Below, in pieces: positions 9,834-18,589 of a DNA stretch of 64,000 bases. This stretch comes from Palsa-504 sp963744005 (GTDB lineage: Bacteria; Actinomycetota; Actinomycetes; Streptosporangiales; Streptosporangiaceae). Below the pieces are notes generated by a model. That model did no database searches. It was not told the DNA's origin and worked only from the letters and a program-made list of their open reading frames with translations. The DNA lies in assembly GCA_963744005.1 (NCBI GenBank), contig CAVURU010000003.1, positions 186,001 through 250,000 of the forward strand. The letters run 5' to 3'. A program made the translations under genes and the position numbers. Within the stretch, counting starts at the first letter, position 1, and each line of letters begins with the position of its first letter.

Positions 9834-9917
9834 ATGGCAGACGTGTCAGCCGCATCAGACCCCGCGCAGGCCGAGTTCGGGACGGACCAGGTCAGGGGTG
9901 AGAAGGATGAGCACTGA
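9834..9917 (+). CDS. Possible 27-residue peptide upstream of the cupin gene
   Basis: ATG 9834 is preceded by a strong ribosome site (AAAGGAAGGG, 9816-9825) and opens a short frame (MADVSAASDP, rich in acidic residues, ending KDEH). Its stop overlaps the first codons of the cupin gene by 11 bases. This is the layout of translational coupling. It may be a real small protein or only a leader that delivers ribosomes to the next gene; length alone cannot decide. Confidence 0.4.
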   Translation: MADVSAASDPAQAEFGTDQVRGEKDEH

Positions 9918-10479
9918 CGCTTTCCCTGGCCCGCTTCGCCATTTCCTGGCTCAGCTCGGTGAGGTGTGTTCTGACGGCGTCCCCGATATGGGCCAGGTAG
10001 GGCGGCTCCTGGTGGAGCTGGCCGCCGACGAGGAGTTTCTCGGTCCGCTGATCGCGCAGATGCCCGCTGAGTCGGCCGGGGGGACGTGGCTGGTCAAGCC
10101 GGACCGGGGTCCCCGCCTGGTCCTGTTCCACCGGCCCGAGGGAGTGATGGCCTACACCCACTCCCACCAGTGCTGGGTCGCGGTCGCGCCGGTCCGCGGA
10201 GTAGAGACCCACCAGCGGTGGGACGCCCTTCGCCGAGAGGGCGGCCGGGCCGAACTGCGCCTGGTCGATGACCGCGCCATGCACCGTGGCGACGTCGCGA
10301 CCCTGACCCCGCCCGGCGACATCCATAACCACGGCCACGTCATCGGCACAGGTCCCAGCCCCTACTCGCTCATCCTTCTCGCTGACAACATGTACCTCTT
10401 CGAACGGGAAGAGTACGACCCGGTGCGGGGGACGTGGCGGACGCTTGCGCCCGGTGATGAAGGCCGGTCGCACCGCTGA
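9907..10479 (+). CDS. Cupin-fold metal-dependent protein (cysteine dioxygenase-like)
   Basis: The 190-residue protein fits the double-stranded beta-helix cupins related to cysteine dioxygenase. Likely metal ligands are in YTHSHQCW (about 82-87) and PPGDIHNHGH (about 134-143), with VETHQRW between them. The substrate is unknown; thiol dioxygenation is only a family-level guess. I chose ATG 9907, with GAGAAGG immediately upstream, over an in-frame ATG at 9898. It is convergent with the GMC oxidoreductase and followed by a strong hairpin. Confidence 0.75.
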   Translation: MSTDAFPGPLRHFLAQLGEVCSDGVPDMGQVGRLLVELAADEEFLGPLIAQMPAESAGGTWLVKPDRGPRLVLFHRPEGVMAYTHSHQCWVAVAPVRGVETHQRWDALRREGGRAELRLVDDRAMHRGDVATLTPPGDIHNHGHVIGTGPSPYSLILLADNMYLFEREEYDPVRGTWRTLAPGDEGRSHR

Positions 10480-10567
10480 TCTCCCGGCAGCACCAGTGCG
10501 CCAGGCAACCCGCCGCTGAGGTCGCCCCGTCGCGGCCGGGTCACGGTATCGACGGCCTCCTGCCCGG

Positions 10568-10601
10568 CCGCCCGGTCCCTTGACCCGCTGGGACCGGGCG
10601 G
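10568..10601. terminator. Bidirectional terminator hairpin
   Basis: A perfect 12-bp stem (CCGCCCGGTCCC and GGGACCGGGCGG) closes a 10-base loop. It lies between the convergent cupin and GMC oxidoreductase genes and can serve both strands, though no clear T-run follows. Confidence 0.75.
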
Positions 10602-10648
10602 ACAACGCTGGAGAGCTGGCGGCTGGTCAGCTCTGAGCGCTCGGCCGC

Positions 10649-12205
10649 TCAGCCGAGCCGCTGCAGCAGGTGGTCGCCGACCCGGACGGCGTTGGCCATC
10701 GCGGTGAGGGCCGGGTTGACCGCGCTGATGCTCGGGAAGAAGCTCGTGTCAACCACGTAGAGATTGTCGACTTCGTGGGCCCGGCAGTCGCTGTTGAGCA
10801 CCGAGGTAGCAGGGTCCGAGCCGAACCGGACGGTCCCGGCCTGGTGCGCGCAGCCTGCGACCGGGATGTCGGTTTTCATGTACGCGAACCGGTGCGCCAT
10901 GTGGCCGGGGTGCATGTGGAGTGAGCCGAGCATCGAGTGGAGCTGGCCGTACAGCTGCTTGGCGGCGGTGGGGTTGCTCGGCGTGTACGCCAGGTGGACG
11001 CCGCCGTCCGGGCCGAGCGTGACCCGGTTGTCCGGCCTCGGCAGGTCCTCGGTGGACAGCCAGAAGTCCACCGCGTGCTCGGCGACGTCCCGCAGCGCCC
11101 AGTTCGGCGCGAACTTGGTCTCCAGCGGCTTCTCGCCGCGGAACATCGCGGCCTGCGACTTGCCGATCATCTGGATGTTGCCCATCGGGTAGTCGAAGTC
11201 CGGCCCGCGGAAGTAGAAGTCGTTGAACGCCAGCGTCTTCTGGAACACGGTCGGGTTCGGATCCCGGGACAGGGCGAGCACGGCCTGGCTGTCGTGGTAC
11301 ATGAAGTTGCGTCCGACCTGATCGGAGCCGTTGGCCAGCCCGTTCGGGTGCCTGTCGCTGGCCGACGCGAGGAGCAGCTTGGCGGAGTTGGCCGCACCGC
11401 AGGAGACGACCACGATGTCGCCCTGATACCGCACCGTCTCGCCCTCCTGCTCGGCCACCACCTCGGTGACCGCGGTGCCATCCGCGTTGGTCTCGAGCTT
11501 CACCACCCGCGCGTTGCGGACCAGGGTGACGTTGGGGTGCTCCAGCGCGGGCCGGACGCCGGACACCTCAGCGTCGGACTTGGCGTGCATCGGGCACGGG
11601 AAGCCGTCGCAGGCCGCGCACTTCACGCAGATGCTGTAGGGCCGGTCCGCCTCATTGAGCCGGACGCCGACCGGCGCATGGAACGGGTGGAAGCCGGCCG
11701 CGGTCAGGTCGTCGGAAAGCTGCTGGATCCGGGGCTCGTGGGCGACCGCCGGGTACGGGTAGGGCGCGCTGGAGGGCGGTTCGGTCGGATCCTCGCCTCG
11801 CGCGCCGTGCACCTCGTACATCGTCTCGGCGGCCGAATAGTACGGCTCCATGTCCTGGTAGGAAATGGGCCAGGCGGGGGACAGGCCGTCATGGTGACGC
11901 AGCTCGCCGAAGTCCTCGGCCCGCATCCGGTACAGAGCAGCGCCGTACAGCTTGGTCGCGCCGCCGACGAAGTAGTGCACCTGCGGCTGGTAGAACGATT
12001 TGGCCTTCGGGTCGTACCAGCTGTCCGGGGAGATGTAGCGGCCGTCGACGAACACGTCCACGGTGGACCAGTTCTCCGGCTCGCGGGGCAGCCAGTCGCC
12101 GCGCTCGAGCAGCAGGATGCGCTTACCCGAGGGGGCGAGATGGCGGGCCAGCGTGCCGCCGCCCGCTCCGGTCCCGATGATGATGACGTCGTACTGTCCG
12201 TCCAT
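10649..12205 (-). CDS. GMC family FAD-dependent oxidoreductase
   Basis: The 518-residue enzyme oxidises an alcohol or sugar with FAD. The N-terminal dinucleotide motif is DVIIIGTGAGGGTLARHLA; the C-terminal GMC domain keeps the active-site pair, histidine in AGCAHQAGT and asparagine in SAVNPALTAMANA. A cysteine-rich segment (CVKCAACDGFPCPMHAKSD) lies mid-protein, as in sugar-oxidising GMC members. I chose ATG 12205 because AAGGAG lies just before it; an upstream start at 12259 has no support. It is the last gene of an operon with a G6PDH-like enzyme, NDH-2 and a cyclase-family hydrolase. The electron acceptor and substrate are unknown. Confidence 0.9.
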   Translation of the reverse strand: MDGQYDVIIIGTGAGGGTLARHLAPSGKRILLLERGDWLPREPENWSTVDVFVDGRYISPDSWYDPKAKSFYQPQVHYFVGGATKLYGAALYRMRAEDFGELRHHDGLSPAWPISYQDMEPYYSAAETMYEVHGARGEDPTEPPSSAPYPYPAVAHEPRIQQLSDDLTAAGFHPFHAPVGVRLNEADRPYSICVKCAACDGFPCPMHAKSDAEVSGVRPALEHPNVTLVRNARVVKLETNADGTAVTEVVAEQEGETVRYQGDIVVVSCGAANSAKLLLASASDRHPNGLANGSDQVGRNFMYHDSQAVLALSRDPNPTVFQKTLAFNDFYFRGPDFDYPMGNIQMIGKSQAAMFRGEKPLETKFAPNWALRDVAEHAVDFWLSTEDLPRPDNRVTLGPDGGVHLAYTPSNPTAAKQLYGQLHSMLGSLHMHPGHMAHRFAYMKTDIPVAGCAHQAGTVRFGSDPATSVLNSDCRAHEVDNLYVVDTSFFPSISAVNPALTAMANAVRVGDHLLQRLG

Positions 12206-12245
12206 GCTGCGCTCCTTGCTCTGACCGGGAAGCCGGCCCGGCGGT

Positions 12246-13175
12246 TCAGAAAATGGCAATCGGGTTGATGGGCGAGCCGGTGGCGGCGCTAAGCCGCAAG
12301 GGGGCCACGACGCAGAGGAACGACCAGCGGCCGAGCTCCTCGCAAACGGTGGCGAGATCGTCGAGCTGCAGCCAGTCCAGCAGGTTCAGGCCCATCGCGT
12401 GGATAGCGAGAACGTGCACCGGGAACTCGACGTCCTCGGCCACGCTGGGCGCCGTGTCGTTGTTGCCGTCGCTGCCCAGGGCCGCAATCCGCCGTTCGGC
12501 GAGGAGCTCGACGGCGACTGGATGCAATCCGGCGCGGGCCTTCGCCGCGTCCCAGGGACCGAGGGCCCTGCGCCGGCTGCGGTGGCCGACCCGGACGAAG
12601 AGCAGATCGCCCGGCTCGATGCGGAGCTGCTGAGCAGCCTCCGCCGCGATCAGGTCATCGGCGGTCACCTGATCACCGGGCTCCAGCCACGGCACCCCGC
12701 GGGCCCGCGGGATGTCGAGCAGCAGGCCGCGGCCTACGATCCCGTCGCCGGCCGTCTCTATGGACAGCTCGGGCTCTCCCGCCGTCGTGACGTCGCCCGG
12801 CCGCAGGCCGTTGTAGAGGGTTCCGTTGTAGATCACATGGCTGAGGGCGTCGACGTGGCTGTCGACGTTGCCGTGGATGTTCAGGGCTATCCGGTCCATG
12901 GCGAAGGAAAGCCCGGACGCCGGGCCCGGGCCGACCCCGGTTTGGGTCATCTGGTGTACGGCCGGGTCAGGGTTGTCCGGTGTCACCTTGTCTTCCACCG
13001 GCGCCGCCAGCGACACGGTCCGGCCTTGGGTGATGCCACGGGCGGCCGCCACCATCTGCGCCGGTGAGATGCTGTTCAGCGCCCCCAGCCGGTCGGCCGC
13101 TCCATGCCGGGACATCTGCCTCACCCGCTGGTAAAGGGCCTGGAACTGTTCTGTGGTCAGGTCGAAGTCGCTCAT
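12246..13175 (-). CDS. Cyclase family (kynurenine formamidase-like) hydrolase
   Basis: The 309-residue protein belongs to the cyclase family (PF04199), usually metal-dependent hydrolases such as kynurenine formamidase. The metal-binding motif appears as IHGNVDSHVDALSH near residues 99-112, a variant of HxGTHxDxPxH. Other family features are a later GDLLFVRVGHR and GSDGNNDTAPS, then PVHVLAIHAMGLNLLD. It sits 40 bp upstream of the GMC gene and 11 bp downstream of the NDH-2 gene, so it is very likely in their operon; a lactone or amide formed by the oxidoreductases could be its substrate, but that is inference. Confidence 0.82.
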   Translation of the reverse strand: MSDFDLTTEQFQALYQRVRQMSRHGAADRLGALNSISPAQMVAAARGITQGRTVSLAAPVEDKVTPDNPDPAVHQMTQTGVGPGPASGLSFAMDRIALNIHGNVDSHVDALSHVIYNGTLYNGLRPGDVTTAGEPELSIETAGDGIVGRGLLLDIPRARGVPWLEPGDQVTADDLIAAEAAQQLRIEPGDLLFVRVGHRSRRRALGPWDAAKARAGLHPVAVELLAERRIAALGSDGNNDTAPSVAEDVEFPVHVLAIHAMGLNLLDWLQLDDLATVCEELGRWSFLCVVAPLRLSAATGSPINPIAIF

Positions 13176-13186
13176 CTCGCGCGGAT

Positions 13187-14566
13187 CTATCCGGGCCTGC
13201 TGGAGGGCTCAGTGCTCGCGCTGGGGAGCTCGGCGCCAGTGACCGCGGGCGGCAGCGCGTCATAGGCATCCGCGATCACTCCCACCCTCTCGGTGGTGTA
13301 GGTCCGTTCCCGGCGCACGTCGCGGACAAAGGCGGGCCACCAGTTCAGCAGCGCGCCGACGCGGTTGCGCCAGCCGGTCAGGAAGCCGATGTGGATGAAC
13401 AGCCAGACGATCCAGCCGGGGAAGCCGGCGAACTTCAGGCGCCGCACCGAGACGACCGCGCGGCCGCGGGACAGGTAAGCCGCCGAGCCCAGGTCGTGGT
13501 AGCGGAACGGCTTGGTGGCCATGTGCCCGGCGACCTCGTGCTTGATGCGCTCGGCGGCGTAGATGCCCGTCTGCATGGCCACTTCGCAGACGCCGGGGAG
13601 CTTGTTCAGGCTCATCATGTCGCCGGTCACCATGATCTCGGGGTGATCGGGAATGGTGAGGTCGTCGCCGACGATGATGCGCCCGGCCCGGTCCTGCTTC
13701 GCGCCGGTGGCCGTCGCGATCGCTGCCGCCACCGGCGGCGCGGCCACCCCGGCGGTCCACAGCACGGTGCCCGCCTCATGATGGGTCACCGTGCCGTCCT
13801 GAGCGCGGACGCTCAGACCGCTCGCGTTGATGTCGGTCACGATCGAGTGGAAGTGCTGCTCGACGCCGAGCTTGTCCAGGGCGCGCCCCGCCTTGGCGGA
13901 CAGCTCCGGGCCGAACGGGGCGAGCGGGACGTCCCCGCCGTCGAAGAGCAGCACCCGGGCGTCTTCGGGCTTGATGTGACGGTATTCGTCGCGCAGCGTC
14001 TTGGTCGCCACCTCGCGGATCTGCCCGGCCAGCTCGACGCCCGTCGGCCCGGCGCCGACCAGGGCGAAGGTGAGCCAGCGGCTGCGCTCCGCCGGGTCGG
14101 TCGCCGTGTCGGCCATCTCGAACGAGCCGAAGAGCCGACGGCGGATGACCAGGGCATCCTCGATGGTCTTCATCCCGGGCGCCCACGCGGCGAACTCGTC
14201 GTGCCCGAAATACGACTGCTGCACCCCGGCGGCCACGATCAGGTAGTCGTAGCCGAACTCCAGCTGGTCCCCGAGCGGCCGCGTCGCGAACACCTGGCGC
14301 TTGCCGGCGTCAAGGCCCGTCACCTTGGCCAGCACGAAGTCCGTGTTGTCGTGCTTACGGAGCAGATCCCGCAGCGGGACGGCGATCTTCCCCTCGGACA
14401 GGATGCCGGTCGAGCACTGGTACAGCAGGGGCTGGAACAGGTGGTGCGGGCGGCTGTCGATGAGGGTCACCCGGACCGGGGCGCGGCGCAGCATCCGGGC
14501 GGCGAACAGCCCGGCGAAGCCGCCGCCGATGATCACCACGCGGCGCTGGGTCTCCTGGTCGTTCAT
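13187..14566 (-). CDS. ndh: Type II NADH dehydrogenase (NDH-2)
   Basis: The 459-residue flavoenzyme passes electrons from NADH to quinone at the membrane face without pumping protons. It shows an N-terminal FAD motif (VVIIGGGFAGLFAARML), the conserved PLLYQ segment (HHLFQPLLYQCSTG), a second Rossmann motif (FALVGAGPTGVELAGQI), and the FAD-contact region VTGDMM followed by VAMQTGIYAAERI. A hydrophobic amphipathic stretch near the C-terminus (GWIVWLFIHIGFLTG) can attach it to the membrane. It lies between the cyclase-family and G6PDH-like genes in one operon and could feed quinol to the cytochrome bd oxidase encoded next door. Confidence 0.93.
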   Translation of the reverse strand: MNDQETQRRVVIIGGGFAGLFAARMLRRAPVRVTLIDSRPHHLFQPLLYQCSTGILSEGKIAVPLRDLLRKHDNTDFVLAKVTGLDAGKRQVFATRPLGDQLEFGYDYLIVAAGVQQSYFGHDEFAAWAPGMKTIEDALVIRRRLFGSFEMADTATDPAERSRWLTFALVGAGPTGVELAGQIREVATKTLRDEYRHIKPEDARVLLFDGGDVPLAPFGPELSAKAGRALDKLGVEQHFHSIVTDINASGLSVRAQDGTVTHHEAGTVLWTAGVAAPPVAAAIATATGAKQDRAGRIIVGDDLTIPDHPEIMVTGDMMSLNKLPGVCEVAMQTGIYAAERIKHEVAGHMATKPFRYHDLGSAAYLSRGRAVVSVRRLKFAGFPGWIVWLFIHIGFLTGWRNRVGALLNWWPAFVRDVRRERTYTTERVGVIADAYDALPPAVTGAELPSASTEPSSRPG

Positions 14567-14608
14567 GGCGCGTCCCCAATCCGGGTCGTCGTTGTCGCTC
14601 GGCGCGGC

Positions 14609-15982
14609 TCAGCCCGCCGGGTCGTACCAGGTCTCATGGCCGGCCAGCAGCCGCTCGGCCTCCTTGGGCCCCCAGCTGCCCCGGGCGTAGGGGTGCACGG
14701 GGACAACATCGCCGAGCACCGGGTCGACGGTCTCCCACGCGGCTTCCACCGTGTCCTGGCGGGCGAACAGCCAGCGATCGCCGTCGAGGGCCGCGCCGAT
14801 GAGCCGGTCATACGGGCGGATGTCGGACCCGGGCTGCTGGGAGAACGCGAGCTCCTGCGCCTGCGGCTCCCAGCCGGCTCCGGGCTGCTTCCCGTGCAGG
14901 GTGAGGCCGACCGCCGTCTCCGGCCAGATCCGGAACCTCAGCATGTCCGCCGGCCTGATGGGCTCGATCCCGAACACGTCGTGCGGGGCCGGCTTGAAGG
15001 TGATGTTGATCTCGGTGGCGGTGACCGGCAGGCACTTGCCCGCCCGGATCAGGATCGGCACCCCGGCCCAGCGCCAGGTGTCGGCGGTGAGCCGGACCGC
15101 GACGAACGTCTCCACCGTCGAATTCGCGTCGACGCCCTCCACCTGGCGGTAGCCCTCGTACTGGCCGCGCACCGTGTTCTCCGGGGTCAGCGGGCTCAGC
15201 GCGTTTACGACCTGCTGCTTGGCGTCCTGCCAGGAGGACAGGCCGTGCGCGCTGGGCGGCTCGGCCAGGACCGTGGCCAGCACCTGGAGCATGTGGTTCT
15301 GCAGCACGTCCCTGATGGCGCCGGTCCGGTCGTAGAACCGGCCGCGGTCGGCGACGTCGAACGCCTCCGCCATGGTGATCTGGATGTTGTCCACGTAGGT
15401 CCGGTTGAGCAGCGGCTCGATCACCGAGTTGGCGAACCGGACGAACAGCACGTTCTCCACCGGGTCGAAGGCCAGCCAGTCGTCGACCCGGAAGATCGCG
15501 TCCTCCGGGAAGTACTGGTGCATGGTCTCGTTGAGCTGTCGTGAGCTGGCCAGGTCGATGCCGAACGGCTTCTCCACCATGACCCGCGCGTCCTTCGTGC
15601 GCCCGGCCGACGCGATGCCCTGCGCGATCCGGCCGAACAGCTGGGCCGGCACCTCCATGTAGTACAGGACTTTCTGGCCCGCGCCGATCTGGTCCGACAT
15701 GGCCTTGTAGGTGGAGTCGTCACCCAGGTCCCCGTCGACGTACCGCAGCAGCCCGAGCATCTTCTGCGCCGCCGGGCTGTTCGGGTCCATGTTGTTGAGC
15801 GTCAGGGAGGCGGTGGCGTAGTCGCGGAACTGCTCCAGCCCCCACCCGCTCTTGGCCACCCCGATCACCGGGACGTCGAGCACGCCACGCTGGACGAGTC
15901 CCACCAGCGCAGGGAACGTCTCGATCTTGGCCAGGTCTCCGGTAGCACCGAAGATGACCAGTGCGTCAACTTTGTCGGACAT
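14609..15982 (-). CDS. Glucose-6-phosphate dehydrogenase homologue with altered substrate motif
   Basis: The 457-residue protein has the G6PDH fold: coenzyme motif FGATGDLAK (11-19), EKPFG (137-141), catalytic histidine in RDVLQNH (His230) and AGK (314-316). The family signature DHYLGKE, which binds the 6-phosphate of the substrate, reads VDDWLAFD here (166-173), so the histidine and lysine of that motif are lost. It may act on a different or unphosphorylated sugar; calling it zwf would be unsafe. AAGGAGG precedes ATG 15982. It is the first gene of the operon with NDH-2, the cyclase-family hydrolase and the GMC oxidoreductase. Confidence 0.9.
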   Translation of the reverse strand: MSDKVDALVIFGATGDLAKIETFPALVGLVQRGVLDVPVIGVAKSGWGLEQFRDYATASLTLNNMDPNSPAAQKMLGLLRYVDGDLGDDSTYKAMSDQIGAGQKVLYYMEVPAQLFGRIAQGIASAGRTKDARVMVEKPFGIDLASSRQLNETMHQYFPEDAIFRVDDWLAFDPVENVLFVRFANSVIEPLLNRTYVDNIQITMAEAFDVADRGRFYDRTGAIRDVLQNHMLQVLATVLAEPPSAHGLSSWQDAKQQVVNALSPLTPENTVRGQYEGYRQVEGVDANSTVETFVAVRLTADTWRWAGVPILIRAGKCLPVTATEINITFKPAPHDVFGIEPIRPADMLRFRIWPETAVGLTLHGKQPGAGWEPQAQELAFSQQPGSDIRPYDRLIGAALDGDRWLFARQDTVEAAWETVDPVLGDVVPVHPYARGSWGPKEAERLLAGHETWYDPAG

Positions 15983-16035
15983 GTCGTTCCTCCTTCACAT
16001 CGCTTTGATCACATAGCGCCCGGGCCGGTCCAGCA

Positions 16036-16052
16036 TCCCCCGTGGCGGGGGA
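16036..16052. promoter_or_regulatory. Candidate regulon operator 3 / hairpin: TCCCCC-N5-GGGGGA
   Basis: TCCCCC, GTGGC, GGGGGA is a perfect dyad (7-bp stem with a 3-base loop). It lies 6 bp after the end of cydB and 54 bp before the G6PDH-like start. It can act as the cydAB terminator, as an operator of the following operon, or both. Confidence 0.5.
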
Positions 16053-16058
16053 CCCGGC

Positions 16059-17132
16059 TCAGCTCTCCGGCTGCCCCGTGGGAGCAGTAGGGCGCCGGGC
16101 CGGGTCGGCCGCGGCTTCCGGCGAGCTGCCCGGCGGCTGGAATTCCTGGCGGCTTACCCGCCGCCGGAACACGTAGTAGGTCCAGGTCTGGTAGCCGAGG
16201 ACCAGCGGCAGGAAGATGACCACGACAACGGTCATCGCCTTGAGTGAGTAGGGATTGGATGCGGTGTTCTGCACGGTGAGGTTGTAGGCCTTGCTGGTAC
16301 TGGAGACCATCACGTTGGGATACAGGTCGACGAAGATCGACAGGATGCAGGAGGCCATGGTGATGGTGGTGGCGGCGAAGGCGAAGCCCTCGTGGTGACC
16401 GTAGACCAGCATGATGGCGGCGATCACGGCGAGCACACCGAGCAGCTCGATCACGTTGAGGAAGAACGTGGTGCCCGCGGTCACGTGGGTCCAGATGATG
16501 AAACCGGTGACCGCGGCGGCGGTAAAGGGAGCCACCACGCGGGCCACCCGCCAGGATCGCTCACGCATGTCACCGGTGGTCTTCAGGCACAGGAACGTCG
16601 CGCCGTGCAGCAGGCAGACCAGGACCAGGGTGACGCCGGTGAACAGGGCGTAGGGCTGGAGCAGGTCCCAGAAGGAGCCGGTGAAGTTCTGGCTGGAGTT
16701 GATGGGCAGTCCGTGCAGCAATCCGGCCAGGGCTACGCCGATCAGCAGCGGGGCCAGGAAGCTGCCCGCGGTCAGCAGCACGTCCCAGGTGCGGCGCCAG
16801 CGGGCCGCGTCGCGTTTGGCGCGGTACTCGAAGGCCACGCCGCGGACGATCAAGGCGGCCAGCAGCAGGACCAGCGCGAGGTTGTAGGCCGAGAACATGG
16901 TCGCGTACCAGCCAGGGAACGCGGCGAACATGCCGGCTCCGGCCACGATCAGCCAGACCTCGTTGCCGTCCCACAGCGGCCCGATCGTGTTGATGGCCGC
17001 CCGGCGGCCGGGCTCGTCGGTGCCGACGATGCCGTGCAGCATGCCGACGCCGAAGTCGAATCCCTCCAGGATGAAAAAGCCGGTCCACAGCACGGCGATG
17101 ACGATGTACCAGAACGGGACAAGGCTGCTCAT
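16059..17132 (-). CDS. cydB: Cytochrome bd oxidase subunit II
   Basis: CydB is the second membrane subunit of the cytochrome bd quinol oxidase, a high-affinity terminal oxidase that does not pump protons. The 357-residue product has about eight or nine helices and the family N-terminus: WYIVIAVLWTGFFILEGFDF, then PLWDGNEVWLIVAGAGMFAAFP. The hydrophilic tail is proline- and serine-rich. It follows cydA by seven bases and clearly shares its transcript. Confidence 0.97.
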   Translation of the reverse strand: MSSLVPFWYIVIAVLWTGFFILEGFDFGVGMLHGIVGTDEPGRRAAINTIGPLWDGNEVWLIVAGAGMFAAFPGWYATMFSAYNLALVLLLAALIVRGVAFEYRAKRDAARWRRTWDVLLTAGSFLAPLLIGVALAGLLHGLPINSSQNFTGSFWDLLQPYALFTGVTLVLVCLLHGATFLCLKTTGDMRERSWRVARVVAPFTAAAVTGFIIWTHVTAGTTFFLNVIELLGVLAVIAAIMLVYGHHEGFAFAATTITMASCILSIFVDLYPNVMVSSTSKAYNLTVQNTASNPYSLKAMTVVVVIFLPLVLGYQTWTYYVFRRRVSRQEFQPPGSSPEAAADPARRPTAPTGQPES

Positions 17133-17139
17133 CGTGACC

Positions 17140-18525
17140 TCAGTACAGGACGGCCGGCACCGGCGCGTCCGCGTCGGCCTCGGTGCGCGGGGGCGGGAGC
17201 TGCTCGCGGGAGTACTTCAGCATCAGCAGCAGGTCGACGGTGGCCAGCGTGCCGTAGAGCAGGACGAAGGTCACCAGGCTGATCCAGAGCCAGCTGGTGC
17301 TGAGGGTCGGCGAGATCCCGTTTTTGGTCAGCATGATGCCCTGCACGATCCACGGCTGCCGGCCGCTCTCGGTCAGGAACCAGCCCGCGGTGTTCATCAG
17401 GAACGGCAGCACCGCCCCCCACACCGCCACCCACAGGAACACCCGGGAGGTGGCCAGCTTTTTTCGCCGGATCAGCCACAGCCCCCACACGGAGATGAAC
17501 AGGACCAGGGCCCCCAGATAGGCCATGACCCGCATGCCCCAGTACTGGATGAAGACGTTCGGCACGTAGTTACCGGGGCCGTAGGTCTGGCTGTACTGGG
17601 CCTGCAGCGGGTTCAGCCCGACCACCTGGCCGTTCCAGTGGTTGGTGGCCAGCAGCGACAGCAGATGCGGGATCGCGATGATCTGGGTCGGGGTCTGGTC
17701 GTTGTTGCCGCCGCCGATCTGGAACAGCGAGAACGAGCACGGTTGGCAGGTCGTCCACTGCGCTTCGGCCGCCGCGATCTTCATCGGCTGGTACCTGCCC
17801 TCGATGACGCCGAGTTCATCGCCCACCAGCAGGGTGAACAAGATCGCCGGGACCAGCACGATCAGCGCCAGCCGTGTTGACCGGGTGAATACCTCACGCT
17901 CCCCGCCGTGCCGCAGCTGCCACGCTGAGACGGCCAGCATGACCATGGCCCCGGTGACCAGCGACACGAACAGGACTTTTGAGTATCCCCACACGAAGAC
18001 CGGGTTGGTGAACAGCGCCCAGATGTCGTTCAGCTGCGGCTTGCCGTTGACCATGATGTAGCCGACCGGGTGCTGCATCCAGGAATTGGCGGCCAGGATG
18101 AACGCCGCCGACAGCGCGGAGCCGAACGCGACGGCCCAGATGGTCAGCAGGTGGACCCGGCGCGGGAGCTTGTCCCAGCCGAACAGCCACAGCCCCAGGA
18201 ACGTCGACTCCAGGAAGAAGGCGGCCAGCCCCTCCATGGCCAGCGGTGCGCCGAAGATGTTGCCGACCAGCCGTGAGTACGCGCCCCAGTTCATCCCGAA
18301 CTGGAACTCCTGCACGATCCCGGTCACCACGCCGATCGCCACGTTGATGACCAGCAGCGTGCCGAAGAACCGGGTCAGCCGCAGGTACTCATCGCGCTTG
18401 GTGCGATGCCACGCGGTCTGCAGCAGGGCGGTCAGGAAGGCCAGGCCGATCGTAACCGGGACGAAGAAGAAATGGTTGATCGACACAAAGGCGAACTCCA
18501 CCCGTGCCAGGTCGACGTTGGTCAT
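17140..18525 (-). CDS. cydA: Cytochrome bd oxidase subunit I
   Basis: CydA holds the three hemes and oxidises quinol. The 461-residue protein matches the family: axial histidine 18 in SINHFFF, the quinol-loop glutamate region, EFQFGMNWGAYS, FFLESTFLGLW, and GRQPW near the C-terminus. Its length indicates the short Q-loop form. It lies directly upstream of cydB; a 93-residue membrane protein gene lies 64 bp upstream on the same strand. The CydDC exporter needed for assembly is encoded at 26-29.6 kb. Confidence 0.97.
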   Translation of the reverse strand: MTNVDLARVEFAFVSINHFFFVPVTIGLAFLTALLQTAWHRTKRDEYLRLTRFFGTLLVINVAIGVVTGIVQEFQFGMNWGAYSRLVGNIFGAPLAMEGLAAFFLESTFLGLWLFGWDKLPRRVHLLTIWAVAFGSALSAAFILAANSWMQHPVGYIMVNGKPQLNDIWALFTNPVFVWGYSKVLFVSLVTGAMVMLAVSAWQLRHGGEREVFTRSTRLALIVLVPAILFTLLVGDELGVIEGRYQPMKIAAAEAQWTTCQPCSFSLFQIGGGNNDQTPTQIIAIPHLLSLLATNHWNGQVVGLNPLQAQYSQTYGPGNYVPNVFIQYWGMRVMAYLGALVLFISVWGLWLIRRKKLATSRVFLWVAVWGAVLPFLMNTAGWFLTESGRQPWIVQGIMLTKNGISPTLSTSWLWISLVTFVLLYGTLATVDLLLMLKYSREQLPPPRTEADADAPVPAVLY

Positions 18526-18589
18526 CTACACCCCTTATCCCGACGGCGGTCGGCCGGCAGGCCGTGCGTATGCGGCCAGCAGCCAGCAC

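Noticed and set aside
13064..15544. Open frame of 826 codons on the + strand
   Set aside because: It is antisense to NDH-2 and the G6PDH-like gene, is of low complexity, and shows no family motif. Long antisense frames are normal in GC-rich DNA.
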